Below are positions 52,117 to 60,502 of a stretch of DNA of 64,000 nt, piece after piece. Source of the DNA: Oscillospiraceae bacterium (lineage in GTDB: Bacteria; Bacillota; Clostridia; Oscillospirales; Ruminococcaceae); NCBI GenBank assembly GCA_017439985.1, contig JAFSIC010000044.1, positions 80,676 through 144,675 on the forward strand, given 5' to 3'. The notes under the pieces are model-generated. The model was not told the DNA's origin and did no database searches. It saw only the letters and a list, made by a program, of their open reading frames with translations. A program made the position numbers and the translations under genes. Position 1 is the first letter of the stretch, and each line of letters opens with the position of its first letter.

Positions 52117-54243
52117 CTATCTCTCCTTCTTTTCCAGACGGCAGCAGTAGGATTTGAAGCCCGGGAAGCCGGAGATCGGATCCAGATAGTTGTCGTCCAT
52201 GATGTAGTTGATGTCTTTCTCGCCGGCGCCGTGGTAGATGTTGACGGTGCCTTTGAGGGTGCCGGCGTTTTCACAGAGAACGAAGTCCATGCTGCCAACA
52301 GGGGTCGTCAGGTCAACCAGATCGCCTTCCTTGAGGCCGTATTTCTCGGCGTCGCTTGGGTGGATTTCCACCAGCGGATAGTTTTCCAGATCGGTCAGCC
52401 AGCTCATGCGGTAGGTTCTGGAGTGGAAGAGCTGTGGTTTACGGCTGCCGGTAGAAAGGATCAGCGGGTACTGATCCAGAGGCAGCTGCTCGCGGAAGTC
52501 GTGATAAATCGGCAGAGCGTCATGGCCAGCCTTGTTGCAGGAAGCCAGAACGGAAGAAGTAAACTCAATCTTGCCGCTTGGGGTTTTCACACTGAGGATC
52601 TGCTCGCTGCTTCTGCCCGGCATCACATGTTTGGATTTCAGCATGTGATTCGGAGAGGCTTTCAGCTCTTCCAGAGTCAGACCGGTTGGGGTCAGGATCT
52701 TGTTCATGAAGTCCTCATTGCTGTGGATCGGGTTCTCATCGCCTATCTGCAGACCCATTTTGTCCGCGATTCCTGCCAGAATATCCATGTCGGATTTAGC
52801 TTCGCCGGCAGGTTCCACCACGTGCTCGTGGAAGTAGAGAGTGTCAAGACCCAGCATTTCGATCTGATCGCGCTCCAGACTTGGCTGTACCGGCAGCACG
52901 ATATCAGCGTACTTGCAGGTGTCGGTCATGTAAATGTCGGCGCTGACAAAGAAGTCCAGCTTATCGAAGGCCTTCTCTACCCTGTCAACACGAGGCCACA
53001 TGTGGTGGTTCATGCCGAAGGACAGAATGCTCTTGATGCCGTTTTCCTGCTCGATGTAATCAGCCAGACGGATGATCTGGATCTCGTGGTAGTTGATTTT
53101 TGCCCAAGCCGGGAATTCCTCGTGGCTCAGGTCCAGCTCCGGATGCACACGCTCTTTGGAAGGGCCCATGAAGGTGTCCTTCAGCATTGCTCTTCCAGGG
53201 CCGGGTGCCATGCAGCCGCCGGGAACACCGAAGCTTCCAGTCAGCGCCAGCAGCAGGTTGATGGCACGAACATTCTGCACTCCGTTGATGTTATGCACCA
53301 GCGGAGATGCGGTGGTCATGATCGGGAATGGAGCATTTTCGCCCAGCAATCTTGCTGCGGCGATCATATCTTCCTTCGGAACACCGGTCAGTTCCTCCAC
53401 GCGTTCCGGAGTAAACTGCATGACGTATTCTTTGTACTCCTCGTAGCCGAGGGTGTATTTGTCGATGTACTCCTGATTCTGCAGGTTCTCGGTGATGATG
53501 ACTCTCGCCATACCCAGAGCCAGTGCACCGTCTGTGCCCGGCAGCGGACGCAGATGAATATGCGCCAGCTCGGAGGTTGGGGTGCAGCGTGGGTCAACAA
53601 CGATCAGCTTCATACCGCGATCAATGGCATTGATCAGGTTGCTGCCCTGCGTCACCGGATTGGTATGCAGAACATTGGCCGCCCATGCTACCAGCACTTT
53701 CGCGCGGCGCAGGTCCGGCATCATGATGCGGATGCCTTTGCCGTAGGTCGCCTGATTGGCCAGCATGATGGCATAGGCGCAGGTGCTGGACTCGGAACCC
53801 ATGTTGCAGGTGCCGTAGGAGTTGGCCAGCTCGGTCATCTGGTAGCGGAACCACTTCGGATGACCAACGTAGAACAGCGTGGAGTCCGCGCCGTATTTCT
53901 CTTTGGATGCGTTCAGCTTCTCTGCGATGGTGCTGTAAGCTTCATCCCAGCTGATGCGCTCGAACTTGCCTTCGCCGCGTTCGCCAACGCGCTTCATTGG
54001 ATAAAGCAGTCGTTTAGGATTGTAGAGAGCCTGTTTCATGGCCGCGCCTTTGACGCAGATGCGTCCGTTGGCGCCCGGCATGGTCTTGTTGCCCTCGATT
54101 TTCACCACTTTACCGTCCTTGCAGTACACGTCCACGAAGCATTTGCCGCCGCAGAAGCCGCAGATACCTGTTTTGACTTCGATGCCGCTTTCCTCGCCCG
54201 GGATCTTCGCGGCGAGAAGCTCATCATATTTCATTTTGTCCAT
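52117..54243 (-). CDS. Molybdopterin (MGD) oxidoreductase catalytic subunit
   Basis: 708 aa, DMSO-reductase family. The N-terminal cluster motif CGFCGGKCFVDV (near residue 28, with CVKG completing it) binds a 4Fe-4S; the MGD-binding body follows, ending in a C-terminal cupredoxin-like domain (SDAEKYGLKEGDLVDLTT). The likely molybdenum ligand region is SSTCAYAIML near residue 155. No twin-arginine signal, so it is cytoplasmic, and no NrfD/DmsC-type anchor gene accompanies it. Substrate unknown. First gene of oxidoreductase-ferredoxin-mobA-ECF-small protein. Confidence 0.9.
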   Translation of the reverse strand: MDKMKYDELLAAKIPGEESGIEVKTGICGFCGGKCFVDVYCKDGKVVKIEGNKTMPGANGRICVKGAAMKQALYNPKRLLYPMKRVGERGEGKFERISWDEAYSTIAEKLNASKEKYGADSTLFYVGHPKWFRYQMTELANSYGTCNMGSESSTCAYAIMLANQATYGKGIRIMMPDLRRAKVLVAWAANVLHTNPVTQGSNLINAIDRGMKLIVVDPRCTPTSELAHIHLRPLPGTDGALALGMARVIITENLQNQEYIDKYTLGYEEYKEYVMQFTPERVEELTGVPKEDMIAAARLLGENAPFPIMTTASPLVHNINGVQNVRAINLLLALTGSFGVPGGCMAPGPGRAMLKDTFMGPSKERVHPELDLSHEEFPAWAKINYHEIQIIRLADYIEQENGIKSILSFGMNHHMWPRVDRVEKAFDKLDFFVSADIYMTDTCKYADIVLPVQPSLERDQIEMLGLDTLYFHEHVVEPAGEAKSDMDILAGIADKMGLQIGDENPIHSNEDFMNKILTPTGLTLEELKASPNHMLKSKHVMPGRSSEQILSVKTPSGKIEFTSSVLASCNKAGHDALPIYHDFREQLPLDQYPLILSTGSRKPQLFHSRTYRMSWLTDLENYPLVEIHPSDAEKYGLKEGDLVDLTTPVGSMDFVLCENAGTLKGTVNIYHGAGEKDINYIMDDNYLDPISGFPGFKSYCCRLEKKER

Positions 54244-54287
54244 CCTGTTCCCTCACTTTGTGTAAAGATTGGATTTTCCATACTTAA

Positions 54288-54318
54288 ACTTTACCACAGT
54301 ACTGCGGTAGGACTCCAA
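54288..54318 (-). promoter_or_regulatory. MerR-type promoter of the molybdenum enzyme operon
   Basis: Minus-strand TTGGAG and TAAAGT are 19 bp apart, too long for normal recognition, and the spacer holds the dyad TACCGCAG/CTGTGGTA (54292-54309). This is the classic MerR activator layout, where the regulator untwists DNA to align the boxes. Confidence 0.75.
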
Positions 54319-54335
54319 TATTTTTTTCTTATGAT

Positions 54336-54545
54336 TTATTTTTTATCGAAGAGATGGCAGGCTACGAAATGACCCGGCTCGATCTCTCGAAGCTGTGGAG
54401 CAACCTTGCCGCAGATTTCCCCCGCAAAGGCACAGCGGTTGCAGAAGTGACAGCCTGCCGGCGGATTCATTGGACTTGGTACCTCGCCCTGCAGACGGAT
54501 CTGGCTTCTCTGTCTCTCGATGTCCGGATCAGCTCCCTGTCCTGC
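54336..54545 (-). pseudogene. oppF: 3' remnant of an oligopeptide ABC transporter ATPase (oppF)
   Basis: Minus-strand codons give [20 protein letters not shown] then [14 protein letters not shown] and a final Cys pair, ending FDKK-stop: the C-terminal oligopeptide/dipeptide domain of OppF/DppF. Everything upstream, including both Walker motifs, is gone; instead the sequence joins the merR gene in another frame. Confidence 0.85.
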
Positions 54546-55036
54546 AGCTCGATCATCTCCCCCGTCGGACTTAAGCGAGCGGTCGCGGCGCTGACGACGA
54601 CGAAGGTTCGTCGGTCCTTCACTGTGGCATATGGACAGTTTACGCAGATGGTCATGTCGTAACCGATATTAAAACCGTCAGAATAGCGGAAATTCTCGCT
54701 GACGCTGCGTTCCAACTCTCTGATTTTGTTTAGTTTTCGGTTGATTTCCCGCAGCTCATCCTCCACACGATGGCGCACTTTGGTCATCAGTTCCGTGCGC
54801 TCCGTAATGGACTCACTGTTGCAGTGCTGTAACACCTCTTCCACGGTCAAACCCAAGTCACGGAATGCAAGGATTTTCTTCAACTTTCGCACATTGATCT
54901 CGTCGAAAACACGATAGCCGTTTTCTTTGCGTCTGGATTCAATGAGACCATGCGTTTCATAATACTTGATGGTATCGCGTGTGATACCGTATAGTTCCAT
55001 CAGGTCTTTGATTTGGTATTCCTTCTCTGTAAACAC
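54467..55036 (-). CDS. MerR family regulator, 3' end fused out of frame to the oppF relic
   Basis: 189 aa from the GTG at 55036 ([20 protein letters not shown]), which places the winged helix-turn-helix at the N terminus; longer upstream frames look non-coding. Coiled coil at about 80-115, then an effector region with CVNCPYATV. The last 20 or so residues ([20 protein letters not shown]) are oppF DNA read in the wrong frame, so the native C terminus was replaced by a deletion. It lies just upstream of a 19-bp-spacer promoter and probably controls the molybdenum operon. Confidence 0.8.
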   Translation of the reverse strand: MFTEKEYQIKDLMELYGITRDTIKYYETHGLIESRRKENGYRVFDEINVRKLKKILAFRDLGLTVEEVLQHCNSESITERTELMTKVRHRVEDELREINRKLNKIRELERSVSENFRYSDGFNIGYDMTICVNCPYATVKDRRTFVVVSAATARLSPTGEMIELQDRELIRTSRDREARSVCRARYQVQ

Positions 55037-55226
55037 GGAAAAACTCACTCGTTTCTTAAAAGTGTTTCTTATTATAATAAACCTGTGTCCCGCACATAAG
55101 TCAACCTGTTTAACCATAGCTTTTTCAAATCATAACAGTTTATCACATCAATTATTTCTATCTTATTGATGATCCTATTGTGATTTGAAAAAATTATCGA
55201 AAAAACAAATATTAACAAGTATTAAG

Positions 55227-55252
55227 AAAGCCCCGCCGATTAGGCGGGGCTG
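55227..55252 (-). terminator. Terminator of the asparaginase/M24 operon
   Basis: Stem AGCCCCGCC / GGCGGGGCT, loop GATTA, T-run on the minus strand. Confidence 0.88.
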
Positions 55253-55255
55253 GTG

Positions 55256-56635
55256 TTAGCTTTTCTTCAAGGCAAAGTCATGATTCAGGATGTATGGTCT
55301 CAGATAGCCGCAGAGGTCGCTGAGCGGGAGAATCTCCTCCTTCAGTGTGATACCAAGCTCCTCCTGCATGTAACGACGGCGCTCACAGATGCGCTGCCAT
55401 GTTTGTGGGTAAGCGCGCTGCAATTCCTGGCGCAGAGCCGCATCGGCGATGGCGATACCGTCCTCACAGCTGGCGCCTCCATAGCCTGCGATGGATGGAA
55501 TGATATCCATCTGCAGCAGCATACCGCTTTGCAGAACGACATCGGAACCGGCATAAACAGGCGAAGCGGTCCACTCCTCCTGACCGGTGTAGTGACCCGG
55601 GTTCAGACTCCAGCGATACTGAGCCTTCGGCAGAACGCGGTCGATGCTTTGATACAGCTCGTCACAGGAAAGACCGATTCCCACGCTTTCATACCAGGTG
55701 ACAGCCGCCTTGTAGTACGGCATGGCGACCTTTTCCATGTAGTCTGCCACAGCGGCGGGCAGCTGTTCCCTGTTTTCCACCACATAGGCTGCGCGGGATG
55801 TAAGACCGCCGCGGAGCCCCAGAGTCAGAGAGAATTTATCGCCCAGTTCCACCTGTTTATTCCGTGGAAAAACGACCGCATCGGTGAAGCGTTCACCGGT
55901 GGCACAGATGGTGGTCACGGTCAGAGGCTGTCCGCAGGCGCAGAGCAAGTTCGCCAGCTCCAGCTCCGTTTTGCCGGGCGCCACTGCGTTCAGCGCTGCC
56001 AGCACGCGGGAGGAAGCCAAGCCTGCGCCGTATTCATAATGAGCGATTTCGTTGGCGTTGTGGAAGTGACGCAAACCTTCCTTCGCATCAAGGAACAGGT
56101 CTGCGGCATTAAGGATGCTTCCGCTATGGTTCACGCGGCGCAGAGCATCGACCAGAAAGGCAGGCACATCAAAGAGGGCGCTGTTGTCCTCCAGACGGCT
56201 GCTGAACAGCTTCCAGCCGACAACGCCCAGTTTCATTCCATCACGGATTCCCGCTTCTTCCAGGAGTTCATCGACGGTTTTCTCGGTTTCCATCGGCTGA
56301 TTCGGCAGAGAAAAGTGCGGCACATGGACAACGTTTGCAGGAATGAAGCTGTAGTTTGCCATTTTCAGATTCTCGTTGCCCAGCATCAGAAAACAGCTTC
56401 CGTCCTTGTGGAGAACCAGCACGCTCTCCTCGAAGCGAGTTTCAAAGCCGGTCAGATAGGCGTAGTTTGCGCCGTGTTCCCGGTCACCGTAAACCAGTAG
56501 AGCGTCCAGCTGACGCTTCTGCATTTGTTCCAGTACCTTGCGGCGGTGTTCTTCCATGGTTTCTCGGCTGAGATTCACCGGCAGATAGTTCTCATGGGCT
56601 GTCGGCATGGCGACTTTCGCATAGCAAATGTTCAT
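55256..56635 (-). CDS. M24 (Xaa-Pro aminopeptidase-like) family protein with incomplete metal site
   Basis: 459 aa. N-terminal creatinase-like domain (about 25-190) and a pita-bread M24 domain (200-440). Of the five usual metal ligands only the His (NPGHYTG near 360) and the last Glu (SCEDGIAIAD near 402) are clear; the two Asp positions read GLRGGLTSRAAYV and the first Glu is Asp (QMDIIPS). It may act without the dinuclear metal, like creatinase, or be a pseudo-enzyme. 9 bp after the asparaginase gene. Confidence 0.8.
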   Translation of the reverse strand: MNICYAKVAMPTAHENYLPVNLSRETMEEHRRKVLEQMQKRQLDALLVYGDREHGANYAYLTGFETRFEESVLVLHKDGSCFLMLGNENLKMANYSFIPANVVHVPHFSLPNQPMETEKTVDELLEEAGIRDGMKLGVVGWKLFSSRLEDNSALFDVPAFLVDALRRVNHSGSILNAADLFLDAKEGLRHFHNANEIAHYEYGAGLASSRVLAALNAVAPGKTELELANLLCACGQPLTVTTICATGERFTDAVVFPRNKQVELGDKFSLTLGLRGGLTSRAAYVVENREQLPAAVADYMEKVAMPYYKAAVTWYESVGIGLSCDELYQSIDRVLPKAQYRWSLNPGHYTGQEEWTASPVYAGSDVVLQSGMLLQMDIIPSIAGYGGASCEDGIAIADAALRQELQRAYPQTWQRICERRRYMQEELGITLKEEILPLSDLCGYLRPYILNHDFALKKS

Positions 56636-56644
56636 GGGCTCCTC

Positions 56645-57664
56645 CTAAATGCTGATTTTGATCTCGCTGCGGCGTTCGCCGACGATTTTTCCGTTGTCGT
56701 TGACAAAGAAGGTCGGATGCAGGCTGTCCAGACGAGCTTCATGCTCCGGAGTCAGAGCATCTAAGGCTCTCAGGATCTCCTTCAGCATGAAAGGCCATGC
56801 GGCCTCTGTGCCGTCGATGAGCTTGAAGGCTACGCCCAGTTTCTGCTTTTTCAAGCCAAAGCCGTAAACGCCGTTGGCTCCGCCTTTGGCAATGATATTG
56901 GGATCCATGTTCATGATGGTGCATGGGAAACCTGTGCCTCGGATCATTTCCGGATGACGCTGAATGCGTCCCACGTTGTCGATGGCGGCTCTTTGCAGGG
57001 CGTCATCACGGATGTATTCCGGGCAGGCCAGATTTTTGAAGGAAATGGCGATGTTCTTCATGCCTACCGCAAAGACAGGTACGCCGCAGCCGTCCACACC
57101 AACTTTCATCTTGTCGGTTTCGGCAAAGGTGCGGATGCAGTCTGCTACTTCACGGAAAACAGGAGTATCCACCTTCCAGTAGTCCTCCACGTTTCCGCCC
57201 AGATACTTCTGCACCATCAGCAGCGCAGCATGTTTGCCGGAGCAGTTGTGATACACTTTCCGCAGCGGCAGACCTGCGCGGATACGAGCCTCGTTGGCGG
57301 CTTCGTTGGTCGGGCGGGTCGGGCTCATGCAGAGGATATCCTCGCTGAAGCCGCCCTTGCGCAGAATGTTTTCCACTGCCTGCACATGGCAGGGTTCTGC
57401 TGCGTGAGATGCGGAGAGCACCACGGATTCCCATTCTTCAATGCCGAATTCCTTGTCCAGTCCGTACTTGAATACAGGCAAAGACTGGATCGGCTTGGAT
57501 GCAGAACGGTAAAAGACCAGATCATCGCAGTCGCCTGCACTGTACAGCACGCGGGAATGCTCGTCCACGATGCAGACATAGCCGTAGTGCATCAGATCAA
57601 AGATGGCGCTTTCCGGATTTTCCGATGGGTCAAAACGATATTCGCTGATAAGTTTTGTATACAT
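56645..57664 (-). CDS. L-asparaginase II-type (thermolabile, PF06089)
   Basis: 339 aa from the ATG at 57664 (AGGAGG upstream). LVFYRSASKPIQSLPVF and YHNCSGKHAALL are signatures of the Rhizobium-type asparaginase family, distinct from the classic type I/II enzymes. Hydrolyses asparagine to aspartate and ammonia. A reading frame extending another 376 codons upstream only overlaps the ROK gene antisense and is not real. First gene of a two-gene operon with the M24 protein. Confidence 0.88.
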   Translation of the reverse strand: MYTKLISEYRFDPSENPESAIFDLMHYGYVCIVDEHSRVLYSAGDCDDLVFYRSASKPIQSLPVFKYGLDKEFGIEEWESVVLSASHAAEPCHVQAVENILRKGGFSEDILCMSPTRPTNEAANEARIRAGLPLRKVYHNCSGKHAALLMVQKYLGGNVEDYWKVDTPVFREVADCIRTFAETDKMKVGVDGCGVPVFAVGMKNIAISFKNLACPEYIRDDALQRAAIDNVGRIQRHPEMIRGTGFPCTIMNMDPNIIAKGGANGVYGFGLKKQKLGVAFKLIDGTEAAWPFMLKEILRALDALTPEHEARLDSLHPTFFVNDNGKIVGERRSEIKISI

Positions 57665-57698
57665 AAGCATCCTCCTGCCTGTTTGTATTTCTGCTTCT

Positions 57699-57727
57699 AT
57701 AGTAGCACATTTGCCGCTGTGTTTCAA
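57699..57727 (-). promoter_or_regulatory. Promoter of the asparaginase operon
   Basis: Minus-strand TTGAAA, 17-bp spacer, TACTAT; back-to-back with the ROK promoter. Confidence 0.65.
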
Positions 57728-57728
57728 T

Positions 57729-57757
57729 TTGACTTTCCCTGCGGAGCAGTTTATAAT
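57729..57757 (+). promoter_or_regulatory. Promoter of the ROK/chromate operon
   Basis: TTGACT, 17-bp spacer, TATAAT. The two divergent -35 boxes are 1 bp apart, so polymerases compete. Confidence 0.75.
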
Positions 57758-57790
57758 TTGGACAGATACTATGAGAAATGAGGGAGATTT

Positions 57791-58747
57791 ATGAAATACA
57801 GCATTGGCATTGATATGGGCGGAACCACCACAAAAATGGGGCTGTTTTCCGCAGATGGACAGATGCTTCGGGATGCCGAGATCCCGACCCGCTCTGCACT
57901 GGGTTTGGACGTCATGTTCTGTGACATGGCAGACTGCGTTCGCCTGCTCTGCGCGGAACAGCAGATCAGCCTGCAGGACTGTGCGGTGGGCATGGGCGTC
58001 GCAGGACCGGTGGAGGAAGACGGTCATGTGGAAGGCTTGGTGAATCTGAACCTCTACGACATCTACCCTGCCAAAGAACTCTCTCAGCGTTTGGACGACA
58101 TTCCGGTCGCTATCAGCAACGATGCCAATGTGGCCGCACTGGGTGAACTGTGGCAGGGCGGCGGCAAAGACTGCCGCAGTCTGCTCTTCGTCACTCTGGG
58201 AACCGGCGTGGGCGGCGGTCTTGTTGTCAACGGACAGGTCATCAACGGTCGTCACGGCTTGGGCGGCGAGATCGGTCACATCAAGGTCAATCCGGACGAA
58301 CCGGAGCTCTGCAACTGCGGCGGCCGCGGCTGTCTGGATCAGATGGCCTCCGCAACCGGAATCGTACGCAACGCCAAACGCTTCCTCGCCAAAGATAGCG
58401 GCGACAGCTTGCTCCGCGGCGTGGAAAAGCTCACGGCCAAGGATGTTCTGGATGCTGCCAAACAGGGCGACGCCATCGCCGAAAAAACCGTGGACTACTG
58501 CATGAGCTTCCTTGGCAAAACCATCGCCGATATCAACTACATCGTTGGTCCGGACGTTGTGGTTCTGGGCGGCGGCCTCTCCAAAGCGGGACAGTATCTG
58601 CTGGATGTGGTGTACCGTCACTACGACCGCTACCCTACCCTGACCAAACAGCGCAGCCGCTTTGCACTGGCGCAGCTGGGCAGCGATGCCGGCCGCTATG
58701 GCGCAGCGAAGCTGGCGCTGGATCTCTCTGAAGCAGAAAGGAGCTGA
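57791..58747 (+). CDS. ROK family glucokinase-type sugar kinase
   Basis: 318 aa. ATP-binding IGIDMGGTTTKMGLF (residues 5-19), catalytic Asp in AISNDANVAALGE (near 105), ATP motif LGTGVGGGLVVNG (near 137), and the ROK zinc motif CNCGGRGCLDQMAS (near 175) with GHGLGGEIGH-like HGLGGEIGHIKV. No helix-turn-helix, so a kinase rather than repressor. First gene of an operon with two chromate-transporter halves. Confidence 0.9.
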   Translation: MKYSIGIDMGGTTTKMGLFSADGQMLRDAEIPTRSALGLDVMFCDMADCVRLLCAEQQISLQDCAVGMGVAGPVEEDGHVEGLVNLNLYDIYPAKELSQRLDDIPVAISNDANVAALGELWQGGGKDCRSLLFVTLGTGVGGGLVVNGQVINGRHGLGGEIGHIKVNPDEPELCNCGGRGCLDQMASATGIVRNAKRFLAKDSGDSLLRGVEKLTAKDVLDAAKQGDAIAEKTVDYCMSFLGKTIADINYIVGPDVVVLGGGLSKAGQYLLDVVYRHYDRYPTLTKQRSRFALAQLGSDAGRYGAAKLALDLSEAERS

Positions 58748-58754
58748 AACAGCG

Positions 58755-59333
58755 ATGCACATTCTCCTTGACCTTTTTCTCACCTTCGCCAAAATCGGTC
58801 TGTTTACCTTTGGCGGCGGCTATGCCATGATCGCCATGATCGAAAATCACTGCGTCGAGCGCAAGGGCTGGATCAGCCACGACGACATGATGAATGTCAC
58901 TGTCATCGCAGAATCCACACCGGGGCCTATCGCCATCAACTGCGCTACCTTTACAGGTTATAAGAAAGCAGGCATTCTCGGTGCTGTGACTGCGACACTG
59001 GGCATTGTTTTACCGTCTTTTCTTATCATTTATCTGATTTCCATGTTTCTTGACAACTTCTTGGAGCTGACTCTCATTGCCAATGCGTTCAAGGGCATCA
59101 AAATTGCGGTTGGTATTCTCATCCTCGATGCCGCTGTCACCATGATCAAGAAAATGCACAAGAAAAAACTGCCTCGTGCTATCATGCTCTGTTCTGCGGC
59201 GGTGATGCTCTGCATCAATCTCTTTGCGTGGAACTTCTCCTCCATCAGTCTGATGCTGTTGGCTGCCGCCGTCAGCCTGTGCATCTTCCTGCTGCAAGGT
59301 TCTGCTGCTAAGAAAGGCGGTGCAAAACAATGA
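58755..59333 (+). CDS. Chromate transporter family half-protein A
   Basis: 192 aa from the ATG at 58755 (AAAGGAG upstream). Short-chain CHR protein: FAKIGLFTFGGGYAMIAMIE and ESTPGPIAINCATFTGYK are diagnostic. Six hydrophobic segments. Paired half-size proteins form the full transporter; in anaerobes the natural anion may not be chromate. Confidence 0.9.
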   Translation: MHILLDLFLTFAKIGLFTFGGGYAMIAMIENHCVERKGWISHDDMMNVTVIAESTPGPIAINCATFTGYKKAGILGAVTATLGIVLPSFLIIYLISMFLDNFLELTLIANAFKGIKIAVGILILDAAVTMIKKMHKKKLPRAIMLCSAAVMLCINLFAWNFSSISLMLLAAAVSLCIFLLQGSAAKKGGAKQ

Positions 59334-59893
59334 TCTACCTTGATTTACTGCTGGGTTTCCTGAAAGTCGGCTGCTTCGCATTCGGCGGAGCCTACGGTGC
59401 CATCCCGCTGATTCGCGATGTGGTGCTGTCCTACGGCTGGCTCAGCGACGAAACACTGACTTACATGATCGCCGTCAGCGAAAGCACCCCTGGTCCCATC
59501 ATGGTCAATCTGGCGACCTACATCGGCAGCTCTCAGGCAGGATTTTGGGGCGCTGTCATCGCGACTTTGGCTGTAGTGCTGCCGTCCTTCCTCATTATTC
59601 TCCTGGTAACCGCTCTGTTGACCACAGTGCTGAAAAATAAGTATGTCCAGGCGATCCTGCGCGGACTGAAGCCCTGTGTCATCGGCATCGTGCTGGCAAC
59701 CGGTCTGTACATGGTATTCAGCAACTGTTTTGGAAAAGTGGGAGCCTCTGCTTTGCAGTGGGAAGCTCTCCTTATCACGATTCTTTTGCTGCTGGCAATG
59801 CTTATCTACAAACGCACGAAAAAGCAAAAGCTATCCCCTATTCTGCTGATTATTCTGTCTGCGGTCCTTGGGGCTATGATATACGGACTTTAA
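59330..59893 (+). CDS. Chromate transporter family half-protein B
   Basis: 187 aa; ATGA overlap with the first half. FLKVGCFAFGGAYGAIPLI and SESTPGPIMVNLATYIG match the CHR signature. Opposite membrane orientation to its partner is usual in this family. Confidence 0.9.
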   Translation: MIYLDLLLGFLKVGCFAFGGAYGAIPLIRDVVLSYGWLSDETLTYMIAVSESTPGPIMVNLATYIGSSQAGFWGAVIATLAVVLPSFLIILLVTALLTTVLKNKYVQAILRGLKPCVIGIVLATGLYMVFSNCFGKVGASALQWEALLITILLLLAMLIYKRTKKQKLSPILLIILSAVLGAMIYGL

Positions 59894-59965
59894 TATTCAA
59901 CAGCTCTGCCGCTTGCAGGGCTGTTTTTCTTTTATGCTGCATACTCTTTCGTGGGAGGGATGCGG

Positions 59966-60112
59966 ATGAAAACACAGTACACAGACCGCAAGGGACTGAC
60001 CCATTGCGTCAAGCACGAGACGCTTCCTTTGGATGCCGAGGAACGGCGGCAAATCATTGATGCGCTCATCGCCGTGCTGAAATTTGACACACAAAAACAG
60101 CCGTCAGTATAA
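59966..60112 (+). CDS. 48-aa small protein
   Basis: Starts at the ATG at 59966 behind GGGAGGG. Sequence begins MKTQYTDRKGLTHCVKHETL, then DAEERRQIIDALIAVLKF, an amphipathic helix. Short conserved proteins of this kind occur in Clostridia but the function is unknown. The gene ends inside a strong terminator hairpin. Confidence 0.6.
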   Translation: MKTQYTDRKGLTHCVKHETLPLDAEERRQIIDALIAVLKFDTQKQPSV

Positions 60113-60127
60113 ACTGACGGCTGTTTC
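60096..60127. terminator. Bidirectional terminator of two small genes
   Basis: Stem CAGCCGTCAGT / ACTGACGGCTG, loop ATAA; T-rich in the plus direction and A-rich upstream, so it can serve both convergent genes. Confidence 0.85.
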
Positions 60128-60143
60128 ACTGTTCTTAAATTCG

Positions 60144-60293
60144 TTATAGCAACATAGATGCGAAGAGAAGCAGCAGAAGAGAAGCCATGACGGAAGCCGC
60201 GTGGGCCGTTGATCTCTTTCTTTTCAGCAGAGTTTTGACCTGCACCAAACCAAGTCCCAACAACACGATCAGCAAAAGATTCATTAACATCAT
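60144..60293 (-). CDS. 49-aa small membrane protein
   Basis: MMLMNLLLIVLLGLGLVQVK, a basic turn (TLLKRKRSTAHAA), then a second hydrophobic segment ending FASMLL: a two-helix hairpin. AAGGAGG lies 9 bases before the ATG, and a consensus promoter with an operator-like repeat precedes it. No family recognised; could be a small regulator of a membrane complex or a toxin-like peptide (no antitoxin seen). Confidence 0.6.
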   Translation of the reverse strand: MMLMNLLLIVLLGLGLVQVKTLLKRKRSTAHAASVMASLLLLLFASMLL

Positions 60294-60321
60294 ACGTCCA
60301 CGCCTCCTTCTCCATATTTCC

Positions 60322-60354
60322 ACTTGTAAAGTTATACGCTCCTAACTTTCAAGT
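60322..60354. promoter_or_regulatory. Inverted repeat operator-like site
   Basis: ACTTGTAAAGTTA (60322-60334) and TAACTTTCAAGT (60343-60354) are complementary apart from one extra base. It lies just downstream of the -10 box, where a repressor would block transcription of the small membrane protein. Confidence 0.6.
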
Positions 60355-60356
60355 TT

Positions 60357-60385
60357 ATTATAGCAGAAATTGCAGGACTTGTCAA
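60357..60385 (-). promoter_or_regulatory. Promoter of the small membrane protein
   Basis: Minus-strand TTGACA, 17-bp spacer, TATAAT: a full consensus promoter. Confidence 0.8.
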
Positions 60386-60502
60386 GAATCATTCTTAATT
60401 TCTTTCATTGCTTCTTGCTTTGTTCCATCAAAGCCTGAACATATACGGCGGTGGGCGATCACTTGATTTTTTAATGATTCATCGTATGCTTTGAGCATCG
60501 CT

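Noticed and set aside
52231-54372. A 713-codon plus-strand open frame
   Set aside because: Antisense to the molybdopterin oxidoreductase.
57665-58792. A 376-codon upstream extension of the asparaginase frame
   Set aside because: It is antisense to the ROK kinase, and asparaginase homologues begin near MYTKL, where AGGAGG is present.
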